A DNA stretch of 64,000 nt from Leptolinea sp964420995 (GCA_964420995.1 CAYQUX010000018.1:33570-97569); one strand, 5' to 3'; shown: positions 25,239-33,323, counted from the first letter of the stretch. Numbers and translations: made by a program. The notes: generated by a model not told the origin, from the letters alone.

Positions 25239-26276
25239 TTATGCCTTGAAATGATTGTTCAAATCAAACGGAGAATACACTCCTGTTGAAGTCACCACCC
25301 CGCTGATCAACGTTGGTGGAGTGATATCAAACGCCGGGTAAAACCCTTTTACTCCTTCCTTTACAGTCCGGGTGCCCAGAGCCATAAGGCTCTCTTCCGG
25401 GTCGCGCATTTCAATTTTTACATGCTCTATTTTGGGTTCAGAAACTGACGGATTACGCAATATATAGCACGGTATTTTATGGTAATGCGCTGCGATGGCC
25501 AGTTGGAAGGTGCCTATCTTATTAACCGCGTACCCGTCCATGGTAACCACATCTGCCGCGCAGGCAAACACATCCACCATGCCGCGCGACATCATAAACG
25601 CCGGCATATTGTCTGTCACCACTGTTACGGGAATATCCATCTCTTGGGCCATACTGGCAGTCAGGCGGGCGCCCTGTAGGAATGGCCGTGTTTCCGGGCA
25701 GATCAATGCGATTTCCTTGCCGGCTTTGCGGGCTTCGAGCAGCGTGTACCCGATGAGTGTCTCGGCGAAACACTGGGTCAACAGGCGAACACGTTCAGGC
25801 AGCAATTTCGCTGCATTTTGCCCGATTTTCTGCTCTTCCTGATACCGTTCACGCAAAATGTCATGAACAAAATCCAGAGTTTTTGTTTCAATATCCTCAT
25901 CCGTATCAAGCGCGCGCAAAGTTTCGGCAAGGATGCGCTGCATGTGTTTGACCTGAAAGACAGAAGTTGTCGGTCTGGCGTGACCCAGGTCATCAGCCGC
26001 TTTCTGTAAATATTCTCTGGCCTTGACCGATGGCATGGATTTCGCTGCGTGAGCCGCCAGTACCATTCCACAGGCGGAAGCCAGCCAGGGGCCCATGCTT
26101 TGGGTCACCATATCGCGGATGGCCTGAACCACCTCGGTATAATCCCGGCACACCACAAATTCCACTTGCATCGGGTAGACGCGCCGGTCAAGAATTTTTA
26201 CGGTTCCGTCTTCATAGCGCGCTACATTTTCAGGATGGATCAAATAACCAAGCCCCTCTGCGTATTCAAAAGACAT
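25239..26276 (-). CDS. eIF2B/MtnA/R15P-isomerase superfamily protein, probable sugar-1-phosphate isomerase
   Basis: 345 aa. The C-terminal Rossmann-like half carries the superfamily signature: CPETRPFLQGARLTA, the VTVVTDNM strand, and ADVVTMDGYAVNKIGTFQLA. A Cys at position 169 (RLLTQCFAETL) aligns with the catalytic Cys of 5-methylthioribose-1-phosphate isomerase. At the place of the MtnA NGD acid the protein reads DGY, so the acid sits two residues earlier or the chemistry differs. It is therefore not a straightforward MtnA; a pentose-phosphate aldose-ketose isomerase is a reasonable guess, and a non-catalytic role is not excluded. It follows a cupin gene by 102 nt on the same strand, next to a PTS operon. 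Confidence 0.8.
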   Translation of the reverse strand: MSFEYAEGLGYLIHPENVARYEDGTVKILDRRVYPMQVEFVVCRDYTEVVQAIRDMVTQSMGPWLASACGMVLAAHAAKSMPSVKAREYLQKAADDLGHARPTTSVFQVKHMQRILAETLRALDTDEDIETKTLDFVHDILRERYQEEQKIGQNAAKLLPERVRLLTQCFAETLIGYTLLEARKAGKEIALICPETRPFLQGARLTASMAQEMDIPVTVVTDNMPAFMMSRGMVDVFACAADVVTMDGYAVNKIGTFQLAIAAHYHKIPCYILRNPSVSEPKIEHVKIEMRDPEESLMALGTRTVKEGVKGFYPAFDITPPTLISGVVTSTGVYSPFDLNNHFKA

Positions 26277-26378
26277 GGATCACAATCCTCTCATTTCGAA
26301 AATACTTCCCTGCCATTCACACAAGGGAAAAAACATCCGGCCCTTTCGGACCGGATAATTTATTAATATTGTCAGTCG

Positions 26379-26786
26379 TTATTTCTTGTCGGATTCTTCC
26401 AGTTTCGCCAGCATTTCCTTATTGGGGATCACACACAGGAAACCCATTGGTTCATCGCCAATGGCAGCCAGATCATGGTGTTCCCAGGGTTTGATAAAGA
26501 CCAGGTCACGGGGATTCAAGTCATACACCTGATCTTCAATGGTAACGCGTGCTTTGCCATGCAAAATCATCACACCATGAACATGCGCGTGATAGTCACG
26601 CGTGGCGGAATGACCGCCGGGTTGAATTAGAAAATAGCGGAAAACAAAATGCTCCGCGCCTTCATCCCGCCCGATCAATATCTTTCCGCTCGCGCCTTTG
26701 GCAGCCGCGTCCGGGTAACTTTTACTATGCACATCTTCCCAATCAAAAGCCGTTTCACTCCCGGTAAACCGATGCACTACACCCAT
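26379..26786 (-). CDS. Single-domain cupin protein
   Basis: 135 aa. It is one cupin_2 barrel with the metal-binding pattern HAHVHGVMILHGKARV in motif 1 and DLVFIKPWEHHDL in motif 2, including HxH, a second-motif His pair and the usual PGGHS lead-in. A divalent metal site is expected. The ATG has GAGGA upstream. It is cotranscribable with the eIF2B-like isomerase downstream (102-nt gap, no terminator seen). Cupins of this size beside sugar isomerases often act on sugar phosphates or as binding proteins, but the substrate is not readable here. Confidence 0.83.
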   Translation of the reverse strand: MGVVHRFTGSETAFDWEDVHSKSYPDAAAKGASGKILIGRDEGAEHFVFRYFLIQPGGHSATRDYHAHVHGVMILHGKARVTIEDQVYDLNPRDLVFIKPWEHHDLAAIGDEPMGFLCVIPNKEMLAKLEESDKK

Positions 26787-27000
26787 TTTTTCCTCACTAT
26801 TTATAAGAATTAACTACATATTGATTCTACCTCTGAACAAGGACATCTTCAATAATTTGTGAATGTCTGGGGTATCCTGAGAATTCAACTGTCAACAATC
26901 TTTCAGCATTGGATCTCGTTTCGCAGTATTGCCAATTGGGTTGTGTATTTTTTCCTACTTATCGACTTAACTCTGTCTGTTTGCAAATACGTCAGTTATC

Positions 27001-27034
27001 AAAAGACACCCAGGAAGTTCTCCCGGGTGCCTTT
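27001..27034 (-). terminator. Rho-independent terminator after HPr
   Basis: On the minus strand: AAAGGCACCCGGGAGAAC... folds with ...TTCCTGGGTGTCTTTT, ending in TTTT. It lies 6 nt after the HPr stop and separates the PTS unit from the cupin/isomerase unit. The 215 nt from here to the cupin start show no gene. Confidence 0.83.
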
Positions 27035-27039
27035 CAATT

Positions 27040-27318
27040 TCAGGCGGATTCGCCAAAGTTTGTGTCGATCAATCCTTTAATCGCGGTGATCAATTCATCT
27101 TCCCGCTCGCCGCTGGCGGTAATCTTGATTTCGTGTCCAGAATCTACGCCTAGCGTTAAGACGGAAAGAACGCTTTTCGCGTTAACAACGGCGCTATTCG
27201 TGGTGACATTTTGAACTTTGATGTCACAGGGAAACGTGTTGCATGTTTTAACAAATACAGATGCCGGGCGGGCATGCAAACCCGCGGGGTGTGCCACAAT
27301 GAAATTTGATTCAGCCAA
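27040..27318 (-). CDS. HPr-family PTS phosphocarrier
   Basis: 92 aa from a TTG with GGAGG 5 nt upstream. HPr carries phosphate from enzyme I to the IIA proteins of the phosphotransferase system. The active-site His15 lies in GLHARPAS, and the regulatory serine region reads NAKSVLSVLTLGV with Ser49 at the position of HPr Ser46. This Ser suggests possible HPr-kinase control, though Ala and Leu replacements around it differ from Bacillus HPr. It lies 9 nt after a small membrane-protein gene and downstream of IIA-IIB-IIC. Enzyme I is not encoded in this window. Confidence 0.93.
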   Translation of the reverse strand: MAESNFIVAHPAGLHARPASVFVKTCNTFPCDIKVQNVTTNSAVVNAKSVLSVLTLGVDSGHEIKITASGEREDELITAIKGLIDTNFGESA

Positions 27319-27327
27319 AATAACCTC

Positions 27328-27729
27328 CTACTTTTTATTACTTTCTTGAACTATTTTTATTAAGAATTCCTGTGGGAATAGATTTTTTATAACATCCTCT
27401 GAAACCAGGGATGGAATGAAATAATCTGTTTTAGCGATCAAAGGAATTAGTGCTTTTTTCCTTGCGGCGCTCCAAGGAATTTCCACGTTTTTTATATTCC
27501 TTGTTACTTCAGATTTGCTCCAGGTTTTCGCTTTGGGAGCCATCTGTTCTGTCAGGCTTTCGAGAAGAAAAAAATAGATAGTTCTGTAATTTTTCCACGC
27601 AGTAAAAATAATCAACGCGTAAAACAGAATAATTCCATTAATCCACAGACTGTTGCTGATATAAAAATCCAATATCTTCATCCCGGCTGTACCAATAAAA
27701 CCCTGAACAATTCCCATCACCAGGCTCAT
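27328..27729 (-). CDS. Small membrane protein within PTS locus, unknown
   Basis: 133 aa with AAAGGAA upstream of the ATG. One clear transmembrane helix (~28-47, WINGIILFYALIIFTAW) is preceded by an amphipathic or short hydrophobic start and followed by an ~85-residue basic cytoplasmic tail. No family is recognised. It sits between the IIC gene and HPr, 9 nt before HPr, so a role tied to this PTS is likely from position alone. Confidence 0.65.
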   Translation of the reverse strand: MSLVMGIVQGFIGTAGMKILDFYISNSLWINGIILFYALIIFTAWKNYRTIYFFLLESLTEQMAPKAKTWSKSEVTRNIKNVEIPWSAARKKALIPLIAKTDYFIPSLVSEDVIKNLFPQEFLIKIVQESNKK

Positions 27730-27743
27730 AGAATATTCCTTTA

Positions 27744-27780
27744 ATAAAAATGGGGCGTAACATGAATTTGTTACGCCCTA
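27744..27780 (-). terminator. Terminator or attenuator after PTS IIC
   Basis: On the minus strand: stem AGGGCGTAAC / GTTACGCCCC with an 8-nt loop followed by ATTTTTATT. It would lower expression of the small membrane protein and HPr relative to IIABC if they share a transcript. Confidence 0.82.
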
Positions 27781-27834
27781 TTTTATCCGATATTGCTATA
27801 TTCGTCTGGATTCACATCCAGGCGGGTATGACTA

Positions 27835-29226
27835 CTACTCCTCTACAGGAGCGCCAGCGGCTTTTTCCCAGCTCTTGGTGTTCTTGGCAAAGCCGAAGAA
27901 CAGGGCAGCGATCAGGACGAGCAGAATAACCAGGCCGATCACACCAAGGCTCTCCACCAGTTTGGTGAATACAAACGGAGGCCACAGGAAGCCATCACCG
28001 ATGGAGATCAACTTGGAAGCGCCTTCGGGAGCAGCGAATTTGGCGGCAGTGGCGGCACTGGTGAACAGGTCAGCCATATTGGTGCCAAAGTAGAAGCCAA
28101 CACCCAGAGTGAGCAGTCCAGCCAGAATAATGCGGACGACATTGCCCTTCATCAGAGGCGCGCACATGGCTACAACGAACGGGATGATAGCCAGGTCAGC
28201 AAACAGGATGACACGATTGCCGGGCAGGATGATGGAGAGCAGGATCACCAACGGAACCAGCACCAGGGATGAGGAGATGGCAGCCGGATGGCCGATCAGG
28301 ATGGCAGAGTCGAGGCCGATGTAGAATTCGCGGCCGCCATAGTGTTTCTGCATGAAGGTACGGGCTGCTTCTGAAACCGGGATCAAACCTTCCATCAGGA
28401 TCTTGACCATACGGGGCAGCAGCAGCATAACCGCGGCCAGGTTCATACCGACCTGCAAAACTTTGGAGATTACGGTCGCGGCATCGCCGGCATTATAGTA
28501 GCCGATGATACCGAGGAACAGGCCAATCACCAGACCCTGGATGATGGGTTCGCCAAGAACACCGAATTTCTTCTGGATGGTCTCGGTGTCAGCATTCCAG
28601 TCGCGTAGACCAGGGATCTTTTCGATCAGCCAGTTGACACCGATGGCGATCGGGACAACCGGGGCTGAGGTCAGGTGAGGAATGGAAATTCCAGGCAGGC
28701 CGTAGAAGTGCTGTACAGCCTTGGCAGTCCAGTCAGCCAGGAAGAGGGCGAAAGCGGCGGCAATGGCAGCAGCAACCAGACCGTACCAGAGCTGGCCGGT
28801 GGCGGCTACGATCAAAGAGCCGATGAAAGCGAAGTGCCAGAAGTTCCAGATGTCTACATTCAGGGTCTTGGTCACGTTCGTGAACAGAAGAACGATGTTC
28901 ACCAGCAACGCGATCGGGATGACCCACAGGCCTACAGAAGAACCGAAAGCAATGGCAGCGGCGGAAGGCCAACCAACATCAACGACATCACGCTGAATGC
29001 CGGTATTGGTTACCATGGCCTGTGCGACACCTGACAGGCTGCCCCACATCAAGCCGATCACCAGGTTGATGCCGATAAAGGCGATACCAATGGTGACGCC
29101 AGCGCGGAATGCGCGGGCAGGTTTTGCGCCCATGGCCCAGGCCAGCAAGAAGATGAAGATTGGGAGTACTACGGTAGAGCCAAGAGTATCAATTACTGTT
29201 TTCAATCCAGCTAAAAATGCATCCAT
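27835..29226 (-). CDS. PTS galactitol-type transporter subunit IIC
   Basis: 463 aa polytopic permease from the ATG at 29226, with GGAGG 5 nt upstream; a TTG four codons earlier overlaps the ribosome site. About 10-12 hydrophobic segments span the chain. Family marks of the GatC type are RAFRAGVTIGIAFIG near residue 40, the loop HLTSAPVVPIAIGVNWLIEKIPG, PRMVKILMEGLIPVSEAAR and YIGLDSAILIGHPA. It imports a polyol or sugar while phosphorylating it, using the separate IIB and IIA proteins encoded just upstream. The substrate may be galactitol, another pentitol/hexitol or a related sugar: none of the downstream galactitol enzymes (dehydrogenase, tagatose kinase) are present, so I keep the substrate open. 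Confidence 0.92.
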   Translation of the reverse strand: MDAFLAGLKTVIDTLGSTVVLPIFIFLLAWAMGAKPARAFRAGVTIGIAFIGINLVIGLMWGSLSGVAQAMVTNTGIQRDVVDVGWPSAAAIAFGSSVGLWVIPIALLVNIVLLFTNVTKTLNVDIWNFWHFAFIGSLIVAATGQLWYGLVAAAIAAAFALFLADWTAKAVQHFYGLPGISIPHLTSAPVVPIAIGVNWLIEKIPGLRDWNADTETIQKKFGVLGEPIIQGLVIGLFLGIIGYYNAGDAATVISKVLQVGMNLAAVMLLLPRMVKILMEGLIPVSEAARTFMQKHYGGREFYIGLDSAILIGHPAAISSSLVLVPLVILLSIILPGNRVILFADLAIIPFVVAMCAPLMKGNVVRIILAGLLTLGVGFYFGTNMADLFTSAATAAKFAAPEGASKLISIGDGFLWPPFVFTKLVESLGVIGLVILLVLIAALFFGFAKNTKSWEKAAGAPVEE

Positions 29227-29269
29227 CGAATCCTCCAAACAAACTAGTTTTTACTCGAGAGACCCCTAT

Positions 29270-29560
29270 TTAGCCACGCAGAATTTTCTCGATCTGATCC
29301 AGTACCTCCTCCTTTCCAACACCAGTTAAAAATGCCAGTGTTTGGATTACCGGTTTTCCAAGATTTGCCGGAACTGGAGTTGTGGTCACGATAAGATCAG
29401 CATTTGCCGCCAGGCTTGGTACTTCCATTGCCTTGCATTGCTGCGTGGTTACCTTCACTCCGCGTTCTTGCATCGCTTCTTCGATACCGATTGCAACTAC
29501 TGTGGAAGTAGCAATAGCAGTACCGCAAGCCACCAGGACAAGTTTCGCTTTTTCAGCCAT
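29270..29560 (-). CDS. PTS galactitol-type subunit IIB
   Basis: 96 aa from the ATG at 29560, 8 nt after GGAGG. It belongs to the lactose/cellobiose-like IIB fold of the galactitol group: first strand KLVLVACGTAIATSTV with phosphorylated Cys12, then a ...VVTT-PVP-type loop (IVTTTPVPANLGKPV). It takes phosphate from IIA and gives it to the sugar bound to IIC. It lies 43 nt before IIC and 38 nt after IIA, with no terminator between. Confidence 0.93.
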   Translation of the reverse strand: MAEKAKLVLVACGTAIATSTVVAIGIEEAMQERGVKVTTQQCKAMEVPSLAANADLIVTTTPVPANLGKPVIQTLAFLTGVGKEEVLDQIEKILRG

Positions 29561-29598
29561 ATCCACATCCTCCAAATCGTTGTTTAAATATCGTCAGG

Positions 29599-30060
29599 TT
29601 ACGCCAACGCGGCCTGTACTTCTTCAAAGGAGTTCGCGGTGATCAATTTTTCGACAGTCTCCGGCCGCTGTAAAACACCGGCTATTTCCTGGAGCATTTC
29701 AATTTGAGATTTTGGCTGCTCCAGAGATAAGAGAAAGACCAGGCGAACGCTTACATCCTCATCTGGTTGGATCATATTTTTAAATATTACCGGCCGTTTT
29801 AATGTCGCAAGGGCAACACCCGGTTTCAACACATGAATCACATCCGTGTGTGGAATAGCCGCGTTAATTTCGCCCCCCAGCGGGAGCCCAGTCGGAAGTT
29901 TTTTTTCTCGCGCAATAGCCGCGTCAACAAATGTGTCTTTTACATAGCCGTCAATGAAGAGACGGATGCCCAGATTTTCGATTACGTCAGCCGAGTCTCT
30001 GGCATCCATTTTTAAACATACAGCATCGCTATCTAACAGATTAAGCAACTTTTGGCTCAT
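29599..30060 (-). CDS. PTS fructose/galactitol-type subunit IIA
   Basis: 153 aa from the ATG at 30060; an upstream ATG adding 13 codons lacks a ribosome site. PTS EIIA-2 domain with the phospho-His71 in AAIPHTDVIHV, the preceding REKKLPTGLPLGG segment, and VFLLSLEQPKSQIEMLQ. It receives phosphate from HPr. First gene of the PTS unit, divergent from infC with ~180 nt of AT-rich DNA between that must hold both promoters. The ribosome site before ATG is weak (GGGTT). Confidence 0.91.
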   Translation of the reverse strand: MSQKLLNLLDSDAVCLKMDARDSADVIENLGIRLFIDGYVKDTFVDAAIAREKKLPTGLPLGGEINAAIPHTDVIHVLKPGVALATLKRPVIFKNMIQPDEDVSVRLVFLLSLEQPKSQIEMLQEIAGVLQRPETVEKLITANSFEEVQAALA

Positions 30061-30239
30061 ATTGTTTTTTAACCCATTCCAATAAAATAAGATACACATT
30101 AATCAAGATTAATTCTACATTATTAATTTGTTTTGGCAAAGTACAAAAGTAACATTTAATAGCGATATATACGAAATTATGGTATGATTTTCTCGATTCC
30201 TCAAAAGATCATCATTTTTGTTTACCATAGGAGCAGACT

Positions 30240-30839
30240 ATCAGCGCTAATAATTTTCGAGTCAACGAAACAATCCGGGTTCCAGAGGTACGTTTGATTG
30301 GAGCGGATGGTGGAAATGTAGGCGTGGTCTCCATTGACCAGGCACTCCGTATGGCCAGAGAAGCTGAACTTGACCTCGTCGAGGTTTCTGGCAACGCCAC
30401 CCCCCCAGTTTGCCGTATCATGGATTTTGGAAAGTTCCTTTACGAACGCACAAAAAAGGAACGCGAGGCCAAAAAAGCCCAGACCAAGATCGAGGTGAAG
30501 GAAATTCGCCTCAGACCCAAAACAAACGAACATCACCGCTCCTTCAAGACTCGAGACGCCCGACGCTGGTTGAACGATGGGATGAAAGTCCGGGTTACCG
30601 TGCGATTTCGCGGTCGCGAAATCACTTACCCCGAACTTGCTCTGGAAGATCTTCGCGAGATTGCCGCGGAACTTGCCGACATTTCTACCGTCGAGCAGAT
30701 CCCCGCGATTGAGGGCCGCGTGATGACCATGATGCTTGGACCGTCCAAGCCTGGCAAAAAGAAAACCGCCTCACCTGAGAATCCGAAAGCCGAAGACGCT
30801 GAAACTCAGGCGGCTGAAGGCACAACCGGCCAAAATTGA
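30240..30839 (+). CDS. infC: Translation initiation factor IF-3, AUC start
   Basis: 199 aa. The frame is open from just after a TAG at 30228 and the N-terminus ISANNFRVNETIRVPEV matches IF-3, so the start must lie at 30231-30245. There is no ATG/GTG/TTG there. AGGAG at 30228-30232 stands 6-7 nt before ATC at 30240, so AUC is the apparent start. The next in-frame standard start (TTG, 30294) would remove the conserved N-terminal segment and lacks a ribosome site. The rest shows the IF3-N domain (MDFGKFLYE), the linker and IF3-C (GRVMTMMLGP). A rare start codon is the known basis of IF-3 self-control in enterobacteria. First gene of infC-rpmI-rplT. Confidence 0.93.
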   Translation: MSANNFRVNETIRVPEVRLIGADGGNVGVVSIDQALRMAREAELDLVEVSGNATPPVCRIMDFGKFLYERTKKEREAKKAQTKIEVKEIRLRPKTNEHHRSFKTRDARRWLNDGMKVRVTVRFRGREITYPELALEDLREIAAELADISTVEQIPAIEGRVMTMMLGPSKPGKKKTASPENPKAEDAETQAAEGTTGQN

Positions 30840-30910
30840 AGTAAAATATAGGTTCGCATTTACCGGAAATCATCACGATTCCGGTTGATTCTGCAGAGAG
30901 GAGTAGTACT

Positions 30911-31138
30911 GTGCCACGCAAGGTTAAAGCAGGTAAGATCAAACTGAAGACCCATAAAGCAACCTCCAAACGGTTCCGCCTGACCGGGTCCGGCACTTTG
31001 ATGCGTACGAAAGGTGGCAAGAGTCATCTTCGCCGCCGCACGTCAAAACGCACAAAGGCGCTGCTGTCAGAGATGGTCACCGTGCAGGCCGAGAAAATCG
31101 TCCAGCGCGTCAGCCGTCTTGCCCCGAACATGAAATAG
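30911..31138 (+). CDS. rpmI: 50S ribosomal protein L35
   Basis: 75 aa from a GTG with GAGGAG upstream. Typical L35: PRKVKAGKIKLKTHKATSKRFRLTGSG then HLRRRTSKRTKALL. Slightly longer than the usual 64-66 residues, with a longer C-terminal tail. Sits in the conserved infC-rpmI-rplT order. Confidence 0.96.
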   Translation: MPRKVKAGKIKLKTHKATSKRFRLTGSGTLMRTKGGKSHLRRRTSKRTKALLSEMVTVQAEKIVQRVSRLAPNMK

Positions 31139-31224
31139 GGTATCGCATTCATCATTTGGTGCGGCCGTTGGGTGTTCATAACTGACAAATTGTCGACGCC
31201 CAGGGGTTCGCGAAGGAGTTTTAC

Positions 31225-31575
31225 ATGGCAAGAGTGAAAGGTGGTCCGAAAGGCCATCTGCGTCATAAAAAAATGTTGAAAATGAGCAAAGGCACTTTCG
31301 GCAGCCGCCATCGTCTCTACAGACGGGCTAACGAAACTATGCTGAAAGGCCTTTGGTATGCCACCCGTGACCGCCGCGTTCGCCGCCGCGATCTTCGCAA
31401 GTTGTGGATCGTGCGCATCAACGCAGCCGCGCGCACTCAGGGCGTTTCATACAGCCGGTTGATTGCTGGCTTGAAATCCGCCGGCATTTCCCTCAACCGG
31501 AAAATGCTGGCCGACCTGGCTGTTCGCGACCCGAAAGCATTTGCGGCAGTGGTTGGAAAAGCAAAAACAGCGTAA
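31225..31575 (+). CDS. rplT: 50S ribosomal protein L20
   Basis: 116 aa of standard length. Marks: ARVKGGPKGHLRHKKMLK, RANETMLKGLWYATRDRR, RDLRKLWIVRINAAAR, YSRLIAGLKSAGI. L20 binds 23S rRNA early in 50S assembly. The 86-nt gap after rpmI can fold a small stem (GGGTGT / ACGCCC) that might mimic the L20 rRNA site used in self-control, but I regard that as weak. AAGGAG precedes the ATG; a good terminator follows. Confidence 0.97.
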   Translation: MARVKGGPKGHLRHKKMLKMSKGTFGSRHRLYRRANETMLKGLWYATRDRRVRRRDLRKLWIVRINAAARTQGVSYSRLIAGLKSAGISLNRKMLADLAVRDPKAFAAVVGKAKTA

Positions 31576-31594
31576 TTCCCCTCCCTCTGCAAAA

Positions 31595-31625
31595 ACAGGA
31601 TGGTTAATCGCCATCCTGTTTTTTG
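31595..31625 (+). terminator. Rho-independent terminator of infC-rpmI-rplT
   Basis: Stem ACAGGATGG / CCATCCTGT with a 7-nt loop, then TTTTTTG. It closes the ribosomal operon. Confidence 0.92.
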
Positions 31626-31660
31626 TTAAATCGGCGGTAAAATTTTTACCAGGAAAAATA

Positions 31661-32218
31661 ATGGCCGTTTTTTTACTCCGGAATTGCACTGTACAGGTTG
31701 AACAGGGCGATCTGACTCGCCAGAATGTGGATGCCATAGTAAACGCAGGGAATAAATATCTGCGTCATGGCGGCGGCGTGGCTGGCGCCATAGTCTCGCG
31801 GGGCGGCTATACTATTCAACAGGAATCAAACGAATGGGTTCAGCTTCACGGCCCGGTGACACATGACCATCCTGCGGTTACCGGAGCCGGTTCCCTTCCC
31901 TGCAGACACATCATCCATGCAGTCGGTCCTGTCTGGGGTGAAGGTGATGAAGAATTTAAACTTAAACAGGCAATCACGGGTTCAATAATGGTCGCGAACG
32001 ACCTCAAATGCGAATCCATTGCCTTCCCGGCAATTTCTACAGGTATTTTTGGATTTCCGATGGATCTGGCAGCTGCCTGTTTCGCGCAGGCTGTCTCGCA
32101 ATACGTCGCCAACGATTCGCTCCATTTCGTGCAGGTGATCAAAATCATTCTCTGGGACGCGAAAGACTGCCGAATTTTCGAGCTAGCCTTCTCCACCCTG
32201 CCGTTGGGAAATCCATGA
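31661..32218 (+). CDS. Macro-domain protein (ADP-ribose-binding/hydrolase family)
   Basis: 185 aa from the ATG at 31661 with AGGA upstream; the longer open frame starts inside rplT. One macro domain fills the protein: QGDLTRQNVDAIVNAGNKYLRHGGGVAGAI (shown in parts: VDAIVNAGN then LRHGGGVAGAI), HAVGP, and AFPAISTGIFGFP. Such proteins bind ADP-ribose and many remove it from proteins or deacetylate O-acetyl-ADP-ribose. Its stop overlaps the ATG of the methyltransferase gene (ATGA), so the two are translated together. The biological target is not evident. Confidence 0.9.
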   Translation: MAVFLLRNCTVQVEQGDLTRQNVDAIVNAGNKYLRHGGGVAGAIVSRGGYTIQQESNEWVQLHGPVTHDHPAVTGAGSLPCRHIIHAVGPVWGEGDEEFKLKQAITGSIMVANDLKCESIAFPAISTGIFGFPMDLAAACFAQAVSQYVANDSLHFVQVIKIILWDAKDCRIFELAFSTLPLGNP

Positions 32219-33000
32219 TCACCTCCAAAAAGAATCCCAGGCTGCAAACCATACGTCAGCTCTTGCAGAATCGGAAAGACCGCGATGAAACCGGCCTGTA
32301 CGTGATTGAAGGTGTGAGGTTGTTGGAAGAAGCCTGCACTTTCAATGCTCCTTTGCAGGAAGTTTTTTACTCCCGGGCTTTATCCGATCGCGGACAGTCT
32401 TTGCTTCATGAGATTCAATCAAGAAATGTACCCATTGAGGAAGTTGACGAGAACGTTTTCGCTGACATCATGGATACAGAGAACAGTCAGGGGATTGCCG
32501 CCATATGCCGGAAACAACCCGGGGAGCTGACTTCAAAGCTTTCCTTTGCCCTGGTGGTCGATCAACTACGAGACCCGGGCAACCTGGGCACACTGCTGCG
32601 AACGGCGGCCGCAGCGGGCGCGCAGGCTGTCTTTACCACACCGGGTAGTGTGGATCTATATTCGCCTAAAGTGGTGCGTTCTGCCATGGGCGCCCATTTT
32701 CACATGCATTGTTCTGAAATGGATTGGCCTTCTTTTGATGCATTGCTGGGTTCCAAACCGGATCGCCCTGCGGTATATGTAGCCGCCGCGAATGGCGCCA
32801 TTTCCTGCTGGGACTGTGATTTCACCCGTCCGACCCTCCTGATCGTAGGAGGTGAGGCTGATGGGGCTTCAGATACAGCCTTTCAACTGGCTGATTATAA
32901 AGTGGCCATACCCATGCCGGGTGATTTTGAATCATTGAACGCCGCAGTTGCCGCGGGTATTCTCATTTTTGAAGTTGTCCGTCAGAGAAATGGAATTTAA
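32215..33000 (+). CDS. TrmH/SpoU-family RNA 2'-O-methyltransferase
   Basis: 261 aa from the ATG at 32215 that overlaps the previous stop. The N-terminal substrate-binding domain begins SKKNPRLQTIRQLLQNRK; the SPOUT catalytic domain has the three motifs LRDPGNLGTLLRTA, LIVGGEADG and IPMPGDFESLNAAVAAGI, which form the knotted SAM site. The family methylates ribose 2'-OH in 23S rRNA or tRNA; RlmB-like members of this length usually act on rRNA, but the target cannot be fixed. A damaged YciI gene lies immediately downstream. Confidence 0.92.
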   Translation: MITSKKNPRLQTIRQLLQNRKDRDETGLYVIEGVRLLEEACTFNAPLQEVFYSRALSDRGQSLLHEIQSRNVPIEEVDENVFADIMDTENSQGIAAICRKQPGELTSKLSFALVVDQLRDPGNLGTLLRTAAAAGAQAVFTTPGSVDLYSPKVVRSAMGAHFHMHCSEMDWPSFDALLGSKPDRPAVYVAAANGAISCWDCDFTRPTLLIVGGEADGASDTAFQLADYKVAIPMPGDFESLNAAVAAGILIFEVVRQRNGI

Positions 33001-33018
33001 GACTATCTTGGAGCATTA

Positions 33019-33316
33019 ATAAAACACTTTCTAATCGACATCCAATACCTTGTCCCCGTGGAAGAGCTGTCGGGGGTTCTTCCCCTCCATCGAGCCTTCT
33101 TGAAAACCGGATACGAAAGCGGTTTACTGTTACTTTCCGGTCCAAAAGAACCTCGTGTGGGTGGACTGGCCATAGGCCGCGCGGAATCAATAAAAAAAAA
33201 TGGGAGATTTTTTTCTACATGATCCCTACCAATTGAATAATCTCGCCACGTACAGGATTACCGAGTTCAACCCCGTGCTGCATCAAGTCTGGCTGGAAGA
33301 TTGGGTAAAGGGATGA
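33019..33316 (+). pseudogene. YciI-like protein gene, frameshifted at a poly-A run
   Basis: Two frames joined give a complete ~98-aa YciI-family protein: KHFLIDIQYLVPVEELSG, LPLHRAFLKTGYESGLLLLSGP, then DFFLHDPYQLNNLATYRITEF. The first frame runs into TGA at 33220; the second opens after the run of nine A at 33192-33200. Removing one A restores the frame. The start codon position reads ATA, with GGAG 6 nt upstream, where ATG would be expected. Family members are small ferredoxin-like enzymes or stress proteins with a conserved His and Asp (the HR and HDP here). Two lesions favour a real pseudogene over a read error, but a homopolymer error is possible. Confidence 0.85.
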
Positions 33317-33323
33317 AGTCAGT

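Noticed and set aside
31139..31224. Possible L20 leader mimic between rpmI and rplT
   Set aside because: Only a 6-bp stem with a large loop; too weak to call a regulatory element.
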